From: Closterium sp. Naga37s-1
Taxonomy: Eukaryota > Streptophyta > Zygnematophyceae > Desmidiales > Closteriaceae
Length of the DNA: 64,000 nucleotides
Reading direction: 5' to 3'
Assembly: GCA_947471745.1 (NCBI GenBank)
Contig: CANJKZ010000065.1
Location: 1,031,001 to 1,095,000, forward strand
The notes below the pieces were generated by a model that saw only the letters and a list, made by a program, of their open reading frames with translations, searched no databases and was not told the origin of the DNA. Of this stretch, positions 1 through 16,800 are shown in pieces. Every line of letters starts with the position of its first letter. Position 1 is the stretch's first letter. The position numbers and the translations under genes were made by a program.

Positions 1-3000
1 CAAATCACCCAAAAAAGTGTCGACTCACCTCACATCTCCACTCCATGGTATCTACTCGCATCACATCACCCAAAAAAGTGTCGAGTCACCTCACATCTCC
101 ACTCCATGGTGTCTACTCGCATCAAATCACCCAAAAAAGTGTCGACTCACCTCACATCTCCACTCCATGGTGTCTAGTCGCATCACATCACCCAAAAAAG
201 TGTCGACTCACCTCACATCTCCACTCCATGGTGTCTACTTGCATCAAATCACCCAAAAATGTGTCAACTCACCTCACATCTCCACTCCATGGTGTCTATT
301 CGCATCAAATCACCCAAAAAAGTGTCGACTCACCTCACATCTCCACTCCATGGTGTCTACTCGCATCACATCACCCAAAAAAGTGTCCACTCACCTCACA
401 TCTCCACTCCATGGTGTCTACTCGCATCACATCACCCAAAAAAGTGTCGACTCACCTCACATCTCCACTCCATGGTGTCTACTCGCATCAGATCACCCAA
501 AAAAGTGTCGACTCACCTCAAATCTCCACTCCATGGTATCTATTCGCATCACATCACCCAAAAAAGTGTCGACTCACCTCACATCTCCACTCCATGGTGT
601 CTACTCGCATCAAATCACCCAAAAAAGTGTCGACTCACCTCACATCTCCACTCCATGGTGTCTACTCGCATCAAATCACCCAAAAAAGTGTCGACTCACC
701 TCACATCTCCACTCCATGGTGTCTACTCGCATCACATCACCCAAAAAAGTGTCGACTCACCTCACATCTCCACTCCATGGTGTCTAGTCGCATCACATCA
801 CCCAAAAAAGTGTCGACTCACTTCACATCTCCACTCCATGGTGTCTACTCGCATCAAATCACCCAAAAAAGTGTCGACTCACCTCACATCTCCACTCCAC
901 GGTGTCTAGTCGCATCACATCACCCAAAAAAGTGTCGACTCACCTCACATCTCCACTCCATGGTGTCTACTCGCATCAAATCACCCAAAAAAGTGTCGAC
1001 TCACATCACATCTCCACTCCCTGGTATCTACTCGCATCACATCACCCAAAAAAGTGTCGACTCACCTCACATCTCCACTCCATGGTGTCAACTCGCATCA
1101 AATCACCCAAAAAAGTGTCGACTCACCTCACATCTCCACTCCATGGTGTCTAGTCGCATCACATCACCCAAAAAAGTGTCGACTCAACTCACATCTCCAC
1201 TCCATGGTGTCTACTCGCATTACATCACCCAAAAAATTGTCGACTCACCTCACATCTCCACTCCATGGTGTCTACTCGCATCAAATCACCCAAAAAAGGG
1301 TCGATTCACCTCACATCTCCACTCCATGGTGTCTAGTCGCATCACATCACCCAAACAAGTGTCGACTCACCTCACATCTCCACTCCATGGTGTCTAGTCG
1401 CATCACATCACCCAAAAAAGTGTCGACTCACTTCACATCTCCACTCCATGGTGTCTACTCGCATCAAATCACCCAAAAAAGTGTCGACTCACCTCACATC
1501 TCCACTCCACGGTGTCTAGTCGCATCAAATCACCCAAAAAAGTGTCAACTCACCTTACATCTCGACTCCATGGTGTCTAGTCGCATTACATCACCCAAAA
1601 AAGTGTCAACTCACCTCACATCTCCACTCCATGGTGTCTACTCGCATCAAATCACCAAAAAAAGTGTCGACTCACCTCACATCTCCACTCCATGGTGTCT
1701 AGTCGCATCACATCACCCAAAAAAGTGTCGACTCACCTCACATCTCCACTCCATGGTGTCTAGTCACATCACATCACCCAAAAAAGTGTCGACTCACCTC
1801 ACATCTCCACTCCATGGTGTCTACTCGCATCAAATCACCCAAAAAAGTGTCGACTCACCTCACATCTCCACTCCATGGTATCTACTCGCATCACATCACC
1901 CAAAAAAGTGTGAACTCACCTCACATCTCCACTCCATGGTGTCTACTCGCATCAAATCACCCATAAAAGTGTCGACTCACCTCACATCTCCACTCCATGG
2001 TGTCTAGTCGCATCACATCACCCAAAAAAGTGTCGACTCACCTCACATCTCCACTCCATGGTGTCTACTCGCATCAAATCACCCAAAAAAGTGTCGACTC
2101 ACCTCACATCTCCACTCCATGGTGTCTACTCACATCAAATCACCCAAAAAAGTGTCGACTCACCTCACATCTCCACTCCATGGTGTCTACTCGCATCAAG
2201 TCACCCAAAAAAGTGTCGAATCACCTCACATCTCCACTCCATGGTGTCTAGTCGCATCAAATCACCCAAAAAAGTGTCGACTCACCTCACATCTCCACTC
2301 CATGGTATCTACTCGCATCACATCACCCAAAAAAGTGTCGACTCACCTCACATCTCCACTCCATGGTGTCTACTCGCATCAAATCACCCAAAAAGGTGTC
2401 GACTCACCTCACATCTCCACTCCATGGTGTCTAGTTGCATCAAATCACCCAAAAAAGTGTCGACTCATCTCACATCTCCACTCCATGGTGTCTACTCGCA
2501 TCAAATCACCCAAAAAAGTGTCAACTCACCTCACATCTCCACTCCATGGTGTCTAGTCGCATCACATCACCCAAAAAAGTGTCGACTCACCTCAGATCTC
2601 CACTCCATGGTGTCTACTCGCATCAGATCACCCAAAAAAGTGTCGACTCACCTCACATCTCCACTCCATGGTGTCTACTCGCATCAAATCATCCAAAAAA
2701 AGTGTTGACTCACCTCACATCTCCACTCCATGGTGTCTAGTCGCATCACATCACCCAAAAAAGTGTCGACTCACCTCACATCTCCACTCCATGGTGTCTA
2801 CTTGCATCAAATCACCCAAAAAGGTGTCGACTCACCTCACATCTCCACTCCATGGTGTCTACTCGCATCAAATCACCCAAAAAAGTGTCGACTCACCTCA
2901 CATCTCCACTCCATGGTGTCTAGTCGCATCACATCACCCAAAAAAGTGTCGACTCAACTCACATCTCCACTCCATGGTGTCTACTCGCATTACATCACCC

Positions 3001-6000
3001 AAAAAACTGTCGACTCACCTCACATCTCCACTCCATGGTGTCTACTCGCATCAAATCACCCAAAAAAGGGTCGATTCACCTCACATCTCCACTCCATGGT
3101 GTCTAGTCGCATCACATCACCCATAAAAGTGTCGACTCACCTCACATCTCCACTCCATGGTGTCTAGTCGCATCACATCACCCAAAAGAGTGTCGACTCA
3201 CCTCACATCTCCACTCCATGGTGTCTAGTCGCATCACATCACCCAAAAAAGTGTCGACTCACTTCACATCTCCACTCCATGGTGTCTACTCGCATCAAAT
3301 CACCCAAAAAAGTGTCGACTCACCTCACATCTCCACTCCATGGTGTCTAGTCGCATCACATCACCCAAAAAAGTGTCGACTCACCTCACATCTCCACTTT
3401 ATGGTGTCTACTCGCATCACATCACCCAAAAAAGTGTCGACTCACCTCACATCTCCACTCCATGGTGTCTACTTGCATCAAATCACCCAAAAAAGTGTCG
3501 ACTCACCTCACATCTCCACTCCATGGTGTCTACTCGCATCAAATCACCCAAAAAAGTGTCAACTCACCTCACATCTCCACTCCATGGTGTCTAGTCGCAT
3601 TACATCACCCAAAAAAGTGTCGACTCACCTCACATCTCCACTCCATGGTGTCTACTCGCATCAAATCACCCAAAAAAGTGTCGACTCACCTCACATCTCC
3701 ACTCCATGGTGTCTAGTCGCATCACATCACCCAAAAAAGTGTCGACTCACCTCACATCTCCACTCCATGGTGTCTAGTCGCATCACATCACCCAAAAAAG
3801 TGTCGACCCACTTCACATCTCCACTCCATGGTGTCTACTCGCATCAAATCACCCAAAAATGTGTCGACTCACCTCACATCTCCACTCCATGGTGTCTAGT
3901 CGCATCACATCACCCAAAAATGTGTCGACTCACCTCACATCTCCACTCCATGGTGTCTACTCGCATCAAATCACCCAAAAAAGTGTCGACTCACCTCACA
4001 TCTCCACTCCATGGTGTCTACTCGCATCAAATCACCCAAAAAAGTGTCGACTCACCTCACATCTCCACTCCATGGTGTCTACTCGCATCACATCACCCAA
4101 AAAAGTGTCGACTCACCTCACATCTCCACTCCATGGTGTCTACTCGCATCAGATCACCCAAAAAAGTGTCGACTCACCTCACATCTCCACTCCATGGTGT
4201 CTAGTCGCATTACATCACCCAAAAACGTTTCGACTCACCTCACATCTCCACTCCATGGTGTCTACTCGCATCAAATCACCCAAAAAAGTGTCGACTCACC
4301 TCACATCTCCACTCCATGGTGTCTAGTCGCATCACATCACCCAAAAAAGTGTCGACTCACCTCACATCTCCACTTTATGGTGTCTACTCGCATCACATCA
4401 CCCAAAAAAGTGTCGACTCACCTCACATCTCCACTCCATGGTGTCTACTTGCATCAAATCACCCAAAAAAGTGTCGACTCACCTCACATCTCCACTCCAT
4501 GGTGTCTACTCGCATCAAATCACCCAAAAAAGTGTCGACTCACCTCACATCTCCACTCCATGGTGTCTAGTCGCATCACATCACCCAAAAAAGTGTCGAC
4601 TCACCTCACATCTCCACTCCATGGTGTCTAGTCGCATCACATCACCCAAAAAAGTGTCGACCCACTTCACATCTCCACTCCATGGTCTCTACTCGCATCA
4701 AATCACCCAAAAAAGTGTCGACTCACCTCACATCTCCACTCCATGGTGTCTACTCGCATCACATCACCCAAAAAAGTGTCGACTCGCCTCACATCTCCAC
4801 TCCATGGTGTCTACTCGCATCACATCACCCAAAAAAGTGTTGACTCACCTCACATCTCCACTCCATGGTGTCTACTCGCATCACATCACCCAAAAAAGTG
4901 TCGACTCACCTCACATCTCCACTCCATGGTGTCTACTCGCATCACATCACCCAAAAAAGTGTCGACTCGCCTTGCATCTCCACTCCATGGTGTCTACTCG
5001 CATCACATCACCCAAAAAAGTGTCGACTCACCTCACATCTCCACTCCATGGTGTCTACTCGCATCACATCACCCAAAAAAGTGTCGACTCACCTCACATC
5101 TCCACTCCATGGTGTCTACTCGCATCACATCACCCAAAAAAGTGTCGACTCACCTCACATCTCCACTCCATGGTATCTACTCGCATCACATCACCCAAAA
5201 AATTGTCGACTCACCTCACATCTCCACTCCATGGTGTCTAGTCGCATCACATCACCCAAAAAAGTGTTGACTCACTTCACATCTCCACTCCATGGTGTCT
5301 ACTCGCATCAAATCACCCAAAAAAGTGTCGACTCACCTCACATCTCCACTCCATGGTGTCTACTCGCATCACATCACCCACAAAGTGTCGACTCACCTCA
5401 CATCTCCACTCCATGGTGTCTACTCACATCACATTACCCAAAACAGTGTCGAATCACCTCACATCTCCACTCCATGGTGTCTAGTCGCATCACATCACCC
5501 AAAAAAGTGTCGACTCACCTCACATCTCCACTCCATGGTGTCTACTCGCATTACATCACCCAAAAAAGTGTCGACTCACCTCACATCTCCACTCCATGGT
5601 GTCTACTCGCATCAAATCACCCAAAAAAGTGTCGATTCACCTCACATCTCCACTCCATGGTGTCTAGTCGCATCACATCACCCAAAAAAGTGTCCACTCA
5701 CCTCACATCTCCACTCCATGGTGTCTACTCGCATCACATCACCCAAAAAAGTGTCGACTCACCTCACATCTCCACTCCATGGTGTCTAGTCACATCACAT
5801 CACCCAAAAAAGTGTCGACTCACCCCACATCTCCACTCCATGGTGTCTGCTCGCATCACATCACCCAAAAAAGTGTCGACTCACCTCACATCTCCACTCC
5901 ATGGTGTCTACTTGCATCACATCACCCAAAATAGTGTCGACTCGCCTCACATCTCCACTCCATGGTGTCTACTCGCATCAAATCACCCAAAAAAGTGTCG

Positions 6001-7129
6001 ACTCACCTCACATCTCCACTCCATGGTGTCTAGTCGCATCACATCACCCAAAAGAGTGTCGACTCACCTCACATCTCCACTCCATGGTGTCTAGTCGCAT
6101 CACATCACCCAAAAAAGTGTCGACTCACCTCACATCTCCACTCCATGGTGTCTACTCGCATCACATCACCCAAAAAAGTGTCGACTCGCCTCACATCTCC
6201 ACTCCATGGTGTCTACTCGCATCACATCACCCAAAAAAGTGTCGACTCACCTCACATCTCCACTCCATGGTATCTACTCGCATCACATCACCCAAAAAAG
6301 TGTCGACTCACCTCACATCTCCACTTTATGGTGTCTACTCGCATCACATCACCCAAAAAAGTGTCGACTCACCTCACATCTCCACTCCATGGTGTCTACT
6401 TGCATCAAATCACCCAAAAAAGTGTCGACTCACCTCACATCTCCACTCCATGGTGTCTACTCGCATCAAATCACCCAAAAAAGTGTCGACTCACCTCACA
6501 TCTCCACTCCATGGTGTCTAGTCGCATCACATCACCCAAAAAAGTGTCGACTCACCTCACATCTCCACTCCATGGTGTCTAGTCGCATCACATCACCCAA
6601 AAAAGTGTCGACCCACTTCACATCTCCACTCCATGGTCTCTACTCGCATCAAATCACCCAAAAAAGTGTCGACTCACCTCACATCTCCACTCCATGGTGT
6701 CTACTCGCATCACATCACCCAAAAAAGTGTCGACTCGCCTCACATCTCCACTCCATGGTGTCTACTCGCATCACATCACCCAAAAAAGTGTTGACTCACC
6801 TCACATCTCCACTCCATGGTGTCTACTCGCATCACATCACCCAAAAAAGTGTCGACTCACCTCACATCTCCACTCCATGGTGTCTACTCGCATCACATCA
6901 CCCAAAAAAGTGTCGACTCGCCTTGCATCTCCACTCCATGGTGTCTACTCGCATCACATCACCCAAAAAAGTGTCGACTCACCTCACATCTCCACTCCAT
7001 GGTGTCTACTCGCATCACATCACCCAAAAAAGTGTCGACTCACCTCACATCTCCACTCCATGGTGTCTAGTCGCATCACATCACCCAAAAAAGTGTCGAC
7101 TCACCTCACATCTCCACTCCATGGTGTCT

Positions 7130-10100
7130 ACTCGCATTACATCACCCAAAAAAGTGTCGACTCACCTCACATCTCCACTCCATGGTGTCTACTCGCATCA
7201 AATCACCCAAAAAAGTGTCGATTCACCTCACATCTCCACTCCATGGTGTCTAGTCGCATCACATCACCCAAAAAAGTGTCCACTCACCTCACATCTCCAC
7301 TCCATGGTGTCTACTCGCATCACATCACCCAAAAAAGTGTCGACTCACCTCACATCTCCACTCCATGGTGTCTAGTCACATCACATCACCCAAAAAAGTG
7401 TCGACTCACCCCACATCTCCACTCCATGGTGTCTGCTCGCATCACATCACCCAAAAAAGTGTCGACTCACCTCACATCTCCACTCCATGGTGTCTACTTG
7501 CATCACATCACCCAAAATAGTGTCGACTCGCCTCACATCTCCACTCCATGGTGTCTACTCGCATCAAATCACCCAAAAAAGTGTCGACTCACCTCACATC
7601 TCCACTCCATGGTGTCTAGTCGCATCACATCACCCAAAAGAGTGTCGACTCACCTCACATCTCCACTCCATGGTGTCTAGTCGCATCACATCACCCAAAA
7701 AAGTGTCGACTCACCTCACATCTCCACTCCATGGTGTCTACTCGCATCACATCACCCAAAAAAGTGTCGACTCGCCTCACATCTCCACTCCATGGTGTCT
7801 ACTCGCATCACATCACCCAAAAAAGTGTCGACTCACCTCACATCTCCACTCCATGGTATCTACTCGCATCACATCACCCTAAAAAGTGTCGACTCACCTC
7901 ACATCTCCACTCCATGGTGTCTAGTCGCATCACATCACCCAAAAGAGTGTCGACTCACCTCACATCTCCACTCCATGGTGTCTAGTCGCATCACATCACC
8001 CAAAAAAGTGTCGACTCACCTCACATCTCCACTACATGGTGTCTACTCGCACCACATCACCCAAAAAAGTGTCGACTCACCTCACATCTCCACTCCATGG
8101 TGTCTAGTCACATCACATCACCCAAAAAAGTGTCGACTCACCCCACATCTCCACTCCATGGTATCTACTCGCATCACATCACCCAAAAAATTGTCGACTC
8201 ACCTCACATCTCCACTCCATGGTGTCTAGTCGCATCACATCACCCAAAAAAGTGTCGACTCACTTCACATCTCCACTCCATGGTGTCTACTCGCATCAAA
8301 TCACCCAAAAAAGTGTCGACTCACCTCACATCTCCACTCCATGGTGTCTACTCGCATCACATCACCCACAAAGTGTCGACTCACCTCACATCTCCACTCC
8401 ATGGTGTCTACTCGCATCACATCACCCAAAAAAGTGTCGACTCACCTCACATCTCCACTCCATGGTGTCTACTCGCATCACATCACCCAAAAAAGTGTCG
8501 ACTCACCTCACATCTCTACTCCATGGTGTCTACTCGCATCAAATCACCCAAAAAAGTGTCGACTCACCTCACATCTCCACTCCATGGTGTCTACTCGCAT
8601 CACATCACCCAAAAAAGTGTCGACTCACCTCACATCTCCACTCCATGGTGTCTAGTCGCATCACATCACCCAAAAAAGTGTCGACTCACTCCACATCTCC
8701 ACTCCATGGTGTCTACTCGCATCACATCACCCAAAAAAGTGTCGACTCACTTCACATCTCCACTCCATGGTGTCTACTCGCATCAAATCACCCAAAAAAG
8801 TGTCGACTCACCTCACATCTCCACTCCATGGTGTCTACTCGCATCACATCACCCACAAAGTGTCGACTCACCTCACATCTCCACTCCATCGTGTCTACTC
8901 GCATCACATCACCCAAAAAAGTGTCGACTCACCTCACATCTCCACTCCATGGTGTCTACTCGCATCACATCACCAAAAAAAGTGTCGACTCACCTCACAT
9001 CTCTACTCCATGGTGTCTACTCGCATCACATCACCCAAAAAAGTGTCGACTCACCTCACATCTCCACTCCATGGTGTCTACTCGCATCACATCACCCAAA
9101 AAAGTGTCGACTCACCTCACATCTCCACTCCATGGTGTCTAGTCGCATCACATCACCCAAAAAAGTGTCGACTCACTCCACATCTCCACTCCATGGTGTC
9201 TACTCGCATCACATCACCCAAAAAAGCGTCGACTCACCTCACATCTCCACTCCATGGTGTCTACTCGCATCTCATCACCCAAAAAAGTGTCGACTCACCT
9301 CACATCTCCACTCCATGGTGTCTAGTCGCATCACATCACCCAAAAAAGTGTCGACTCACCTCACATCTCCACTCCATGGTGTCTACTCGCATCACATCAC
9401 CCAAAAAAGTGTCGACTCACCTCAGATCTCCACTCCATGGTGTCTACTCGCATCACATCACCCAAAAAAGTGTCGACTCACCTCACATCTCCACTCCATG
9501 GTGTCTACTCGCATCACATCACCCAAAAAAGTGTCGACTCACCTCACATCTCCAGTCCATGGTGTCTACTCACATCACATCACCCAAAAAAGTGTCGACT
9601 CACCCCACATCTCCACTCCATGGTGTCTAGTCGCATCACATCACCCAAAAAAGTGTCCACTCACCTCACATCTCCACTCCATGGTGTCTACTCGCATCAC
9701 ATCACCCAAAAAAGTGTCGACTCACCTCACATCTCCACTCCATGGTGTCTACTCGCATCACATCACCCAAAAAAGTGTCGACTCACCTCACATCTCCACT
9801 CCATGGTGTCTACTCGCATCAAATCACCCAAAAAAGTGTCGATTCACCTCACATCTCCACTCCATGGTGTCTAGTCGCATCACATCACCCAAAAAAGTGT
9901 CCACTCACCTCACATCTCCACTCCATGGTGTCTACTCGCATCACATCACCCAAAAAAGTGTCGACTCACCTCACATCTCCACTCCATGGTGTCTAGTCAC
10001 ATCACATCACCCAAAAAAGTGTCGACTCACCCCACATCTCCACTCCATGGTGTCTGCTCGCATCACATCACCCAAAAAAGTGTCGACTCACCTCACATCT

Positions 10101-13100
10101 CCACTCCATGGTGTCTACTTGCATCACATCACCCAAAATAGTGTCGACTCGCCTCACATCTCCACTCCATGGTGTCTACTCGCATCAAATCACCCAAAAA
10201 AGTGTCGACTCACCTCACATCTCCACTCCATGGTGTCTAGTCGCATCACATCACCCAAAAGAGTGTCGACTCACCTCACATCTCCACTCCATGGTGTCTA
10301 GTCGCATCACATCACCCAAAAAAGTGTCGACTCACCTCACATCTCCACTCCATGGTGTCTAGTCGCATCACATCACCCAAAAAAGTGTCGACTCACTCCA
10401 CATCTCCACTCCATGGTGTCTACTCGCATCACATCACCCAAAAAAGCGTCGACTCACCTCACATCTCCACTCCATGGTGTCTACTCGCATCTCATCACCC
10501 AAAAAAGTGTCGACTCACCTCACATCTCCACTCCATGGTGTCTAGTCGCATCACATCACCCAAAAAAGTGTCGACTCACTCCACATCTCCACTCCATGGT
10601 GTCTACTCGCATCACATCACCCAAAAAAGCGTCGACTCACCTCACATCTCCACTCCATGGTGTCTACTCGCATCTCATCACCCAAAAAAGTGTCGACTCA
10701 CCTCACATCTCCACTCCATGGTGTCTAGTCGCATCACATCACCCAAAAAAGTGTCGACTCACCTCACATCTCCACTCCATGGTGTCTACTCGCATCACAT
10801 CACCCAAAAAAGTGTCGACTCACCTCACATCTCCACTCCATGGTGTCTACTCGCATCACATCACCCAAAAAAGTGTCGACTCACCTCACATCTCCACTCC
10901 ATGGTGTCTACTCGCATCACATCACCCAAAAAAGTGTCGACTCACCTCACATCTCCAGTCCATGGTGTCTACTCACATCACATCACCCAAAAAAGTGTCG
11001 ACTCACCCCACATCTCCACTCCATGGTGTCTAGTCGCATCACATCACCCAAAAAAGTGTCCACTCACCTCACATCTCCACTCCATGGTGTCTACTCGCAT
11101 CACATCACCCAAAAAAGTGTCGACTCACCTCACATCTCCACTCCATGGTGTCTACTCGCATCACATCACCCAAAAAAGTGTCGACTCACCTCACATCTCC
11201 ACTCCATGGTGTCTACTCGCATCAAATCACCCAAAAAAGTGTCGATTCACCTCACATCTCCACTCCATGGTGTCTAGTCGCATCACATCACCCAAAAAAG
11301 TGTCCACTCACCTCACATCTCCACTCCATGGTGTCTACTCGCATCACATCACCCAAAAAAGTGTCGACTCACCTCACATCTCCACTCCATGGTGTCTAGT
11401 CACATCACATCACCCAAAAAAGTGTCGACTCACCCCACATCTCCACTCCATGGTGTGTGCTCGCATCACATCACCCAAAAAAGTGTCGACTCACCTCACA
11501 TCTCCACTCCATGGTGTCTACTTGCATCACATCACCCAAAATAGTGTCGACTCGCCTCACATCTCCACTCCATGGTGTCTACTCGCATCAAATCACCCAA
11601 AAAAGTGTCGACTCACCTCACATCTCCACTCCATGGTGTCTAGTCGCATCACATCACCCAAAAGAGTGTCGACTCACCTCACATCTCCACTCCATGGTGT
11701 CTAGTCGCATCACATCACCCAAAAAAGTGTCGACTCACCTCACATCTCCACTCCATGGTGTCTACTCGCATCACATCACCCAAAAAAGTGTCGACTCGCC
11801 TCACATCTCCACTCCATGGTGTCTACTCGCATCACATCACCCAAAAAAGTGTCGACTCACCTCACATCTCCACTCCATGGTATCTACTCGCATCACATCA
11901 CCCTAAAAAGTGTCGACTCACCTCACATCTCCACTCTATGGTGTCTAGTCGCATCACATCACCCAAAAGAGTGTCGACTCACCTCACATCTCCACTCCAT
12001 GGTGTCTAGTCGCATCACATCACCCAAAAAAGTGTCGACTCACCTCACATCTCCACTACATGGTGTCTACTCGCATCACATCACCCAAAAAAGTGTCGAC
12101 TCACCTCACATCTCCACTCCATGGTGTCTAGTCACATCACATCACCCAAAAAAGTGTCGACTCACCCCACATCTCCACTCCATGGTATCTACTCGCATCA
12201 CATCACCCAAAAAATTGTCGACTCACCTCACATCTCCACTCCATGGTGTCTAGTCGCATCACATCACCCAAAAAAGTGTCGACTCACTTCACATCTCCAC
12301 TCCATGGTGTCTACTCGCATCAAATCACCCAAAAAAGTGTCGACTCACCTCACATCTCCACTCCATGGTGTCTACTCGCATCACATCACCCACAAAGTGT
12401 CGACTCACCTCACATCTCCACTCCATGGTGTCTACTCGCATCACATCACCCAAAAAAGTGTCGACTCACCTCACATCTCCACTCCATGGTGTCTACTCGC
12501 ATCACATCACCCAAAAAAGTGTCGACTCACCTCACATCTCTACTCCATGGTGTCTACTCGCATCAAATCACCCAAAAAAGTGTCGACTCACCTCACATCT
12601 CCACTCCATGGTGTCTACTCGCATCACATCACCCAAAAAAGTGTCGACTCACCTCACATCTCCACTCCATGGTGTCTAGTCGCATCACATCACCCAAAAA
12701 AGTGTCGACTCACTCCACATCTCCACTCCATGGTGTCTACTCGCATCACATCACCCAAAAAAGTGTCGACTCACTTCACATCTCCACTCCATGGTGTCTA
12801 CTCGCATCAAATCACCCAAAAAAGTGTCGACTCACCTCACATCTCCACTCCATGGTGTCTACTCGCATCACATCACCCACAAAGTGTCGACTCACCTCAC
12901 ATCTCCACTCCATCGTGTCTACTCGCATCACATCACCCAAAAAAGTGTCGACTCACCTCACATCTCCACTCCATGGTGTCTACTCGCATCACATCACCAA
13001 AAAAAGTGTCGACTCACCTCACATCTCTACTCCATGGTGTCTACTCGCATCACATCACCCAAAAAAGTGTCGACTCACCTCACATCTCCACTCCATGGTG

Positions 13101-13814
13101 TCTACTCGCATCACATCACCCAAAAAAGTGTCGACTCACCTCACATCTCCACTCCATGGTGTCTAGTCGCATCACATCACCCAAAAAAGTGTCGACTCAC
13201 TCCACATCTCCACTCCATGGTGTCTACTCGCATCACATCACCCAAAAAAGTGTCGACTCACCTCACATCTCCACTCCATGGTGTCTACTCGCATCTCATC
13301 ACCCAAAAAAGTGTCGACTCACCTCACATCTCCACTCCATGGTGTCTAGTCGCATCACATCACCCAAAAAAGTGTCGACTCACCTCACATCTCCACTCCA
13401 TGGTGTCTACTCGCATCACATCACCCAAAAAAGTGTCGACTCACCTCAGATCTCCACTCCATGGTGTCTACTCGCATCACATCACCCAAAAAAGTGTCGA
13501 CTCACCTCACATCTCCACTCCATGGTGTCTACTCGCATCACATCACCCAAAAAAGTGTCGACTCACCTCACATCTCCAGTCCATGGTGTCTACTCACATC
13601 ACATCACCCAAAAAAGTGTCGACTCACCCCACATCTCCACTCCATGGTGTCTAGTCGCATCACATCACCCAAAAAAGTGTCCACTCACCTCACATCTCCA
13701 CTCCATGGTGTCTACTCGCATCACATCACCCAAAAAAGTGTCGACTCACCTCACATCTCCACTCCATGGTGTCTACTCGCATCACATCACCCAAAAAAGT
13801 GTCGACTCACCTCA
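7130..13814. repeat. Higher-order duplication inside the satellite, offset 4,024 bp
   Basis: A block of roughly 2.6 kb at about 7130-9790 recurs at about 11154-13814 with the same order of variant units and very few differences. The offset of 4,024 bp equals 66 units less two bases, which the two 60-bp units inside the block account for. A second duplication with an offset of 1,403 bp (23 units) links about 9.4-10.3 kb to about 10.8-11.7 kb. The block edges are estimated by eye. Confidence 0.8.
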
Positions 13815-13899
13815 CATCTCCACTCCATGGTGTCTACTCGCATCACATCACCCAAAAAAGTGTCGACTCACCTCACATCTCCACTCCATGGTGTCTAGT

Positions 13900-16800
13900 C
13901 GCATCACATCACCCAAAAAAGTGTCGACTCACTTCACATCTCCACTCCATGGTGTCTAGTCGCATCACATCACCCAAAAAAGTGTCCACTCACCTCACAT
14001 CTCCACTCCATGGTGTCTACTCGCATCACATCACCCAAAAAAGTGTCGACTCACCTCACATCTCCACTCCATGGTGTCTACTCGTATCACATCACCCAAA
14101 AAAGTGTCGACTCACCTCACATCTCCACTCCATGGTGTCTACTCGCATCACATCACCCAAAAAAGTGTCGACTCACCTCACATCTCCACTCCATGGTGTC
14201 TAGTCGCATCACATCACCCAAAAAATTGTCGACTCACCTCATATCTCCACTCCATGGTGTCTACTCGCATCAGATCACCCAAAAACGTGTCGACTCACCT
14301 CACATCTCCACTCCATGGTGTCTACTCGCATCAAATCACCCAAAAAAGTGTCGACTCACCTCACATCTCCACTCCATGGTGTCTAGTCGCATCACATCAC
14401 CCAAAAAAGTGTCGACTCACCTCACATCTCCACTCCATGGTGTCTACTCGCATCAAATCACCCAAAAAAGTGTCGACTCACCTCACATCTCCACTCCATG
14501 GTGTCTACTCGCATCAAATCACCCAAAAAAGTGTCGACTCACCTCACATCTCCACTCCATGGTGTCTACTCGCATCAAATCACCCAAAAAAGTGTCGACT
14601 CACCTCACATCTCCACTCCATGGTGTCTAGTCGCATTACATCACCCAAAAAAGTGTCGACTCACCTCACATCTCCACTCCATGGTGTCTACTCGCATCAA
14701 ATCACCCAAAAAAGTGTCGACTCACCTCACATCTCCACTCCATGGTGTCTACTTGCATCAAATCACCCAAAAATGTGTCGACTCACCTCACATCTCCACT
14801 CCATGGTGTCTAGTCGCATCACATCACCCAAAAAAGTGTCGACTCACCTCACATCTCCACTCCATGGTGTCTACTCGCATCAAATCACCCAAAAAAGTGT
14901 CGACTCACCTCACATCTCCACTCCATGGTGTCTACTCGCATCAAATCACCCAAAAAAGTGTCGACTCACCTCACATCTCCACTCCATGGTGTCTACTCGC
15001 ATCACATCACCCAAAAAAGTGTCGACTCACCTCACATCTCCACTCCATGGTATCTACTCGCATCACATCACCCAAAAAATTGTCGACTCACCTCACATCT
15101 CCACTCCATGGTGTCTAGTCGCATCACATCACCCAAAAAAGTGTCGACTCACTTCACATCTCCACTCCATGGTGTCTACTCGCATCAAATCACCCAAAAA
15201 AGTGTCGACTCACCTCACATCTCCACTCCATGGTGTCTACTCGCATCACATCACCCACAAAGTGTCGACTCACCTCACATCTCCACTCCATGGTGTCTAC
15301 TCGCATCACATCACCCAAAAAAGTGTCGACTCACCTCACATCTCCACTCCATGGTGTCTACTCGCATCACATCACCCAAAAAAGTGTCGACTCACCTCAC
15401 ATCTCTACTCCATGGTGTCTACTCGCATCAAATCACCCAAAAAAGTGTCGACTCACCTCACATCTCCACTCCATGGTGTCTACTCGCATCACATCACCCA
15501 AAAAAGTGTCGACTCACCTCACATCTCCACTCCATGGTGTCTAGTCGCATCACATCACCCAAAAAAGTGTCGACTCACTCCACATCTCCACTCCATGGTG
15601 TCTACTCGCATCACATCACCCAAAAAAGTGTCGACTCACCTCACATCTCCACTCCATGGTGTCTACTCGCATCACATCACCCAAAAAAGTGTCGACTCAC
15701 CTCACATCTCCACTCCATGGTGTCTAGTCGCATCACATCACCCAAAAAAGTGTCGACTCACCTCACATCTCCACTCCATGGTGTCTACTCGCATCACATC
15801 ACCCAAAAAAGTGTCGACTCACCTCAGATCTCCACTCCATGGTGTCAACTCGCATCACATCACCCAAAAAAGTGTCGACTCACCTCACATCTCCACTCCA
15901 TGGTGTCTACTCGCATCACATCACCCAAAAAAGTGTCGACTCACCTCACATCTCCAGTCCATGGTGTCTACTCGCATCACATCACCCAAAAGTGTCGACT
16001 CACCCCACATCTCCACTCCATGGTGTCTAGTCGCATCACATCACCCAAAAAAGTGTCCACTCACCTCACATCTCCACTCCATGGTGTCTACTCGCATCAC
16101 ATCACCCAAAAAAGTGTCGACTCACCTCACATCTCCACTCCATGGTGTCTACTCGCATCACATCACCCAAAAAAGTGTCGACTCACCTCACATCTCCACT
16201 CCATGGTGTCTAGTCGCATCACATCACCCAAAAAAGTGTCGACTCACTTCACATCTCCACTCCATGGTGTCTAGTCGCATCACATCACCCAAAAAAGTGT
16301 CCACTCACCTCACATCTCCACTCCATGGTGTCTACTCGCATCACATCACCCAAAAAAGTGTCGACTCACCTCACATCTCCACTCCATGGTGTCTACTCGC
16401 ATCACATCACCCAAAAAAGTGTCGACTCACCTCACATCTCCACTCCATGGTGTCTACTCGCATCACATCACCCAAAAAAGTGTCGACTCACCTCACATCT
16501 CCACTCCATGGTGTCTAGTCGCATCACATCACCCAAAAAATTGTCGACTCACCTCATATCTCCACTCCATGGTGTCTACTCGCATCAGATCACCCAAAAA
16601 CGTGTCGACTCACCTCACATCTCCACTCCATGGTGTCTACTCGCATCAAATCACCCAAAAAAGTGTCGACTCACCTCACATCTCCACTCCATGGTGTCTA
16701 GTCGCATCACATCACCCAAAAAAGTGTCGACTCACCTCACATCTCCACTCCATGGTGTCTACTCGCATCAAATCACCCAAAAAAGTGTCGACTCACCTCA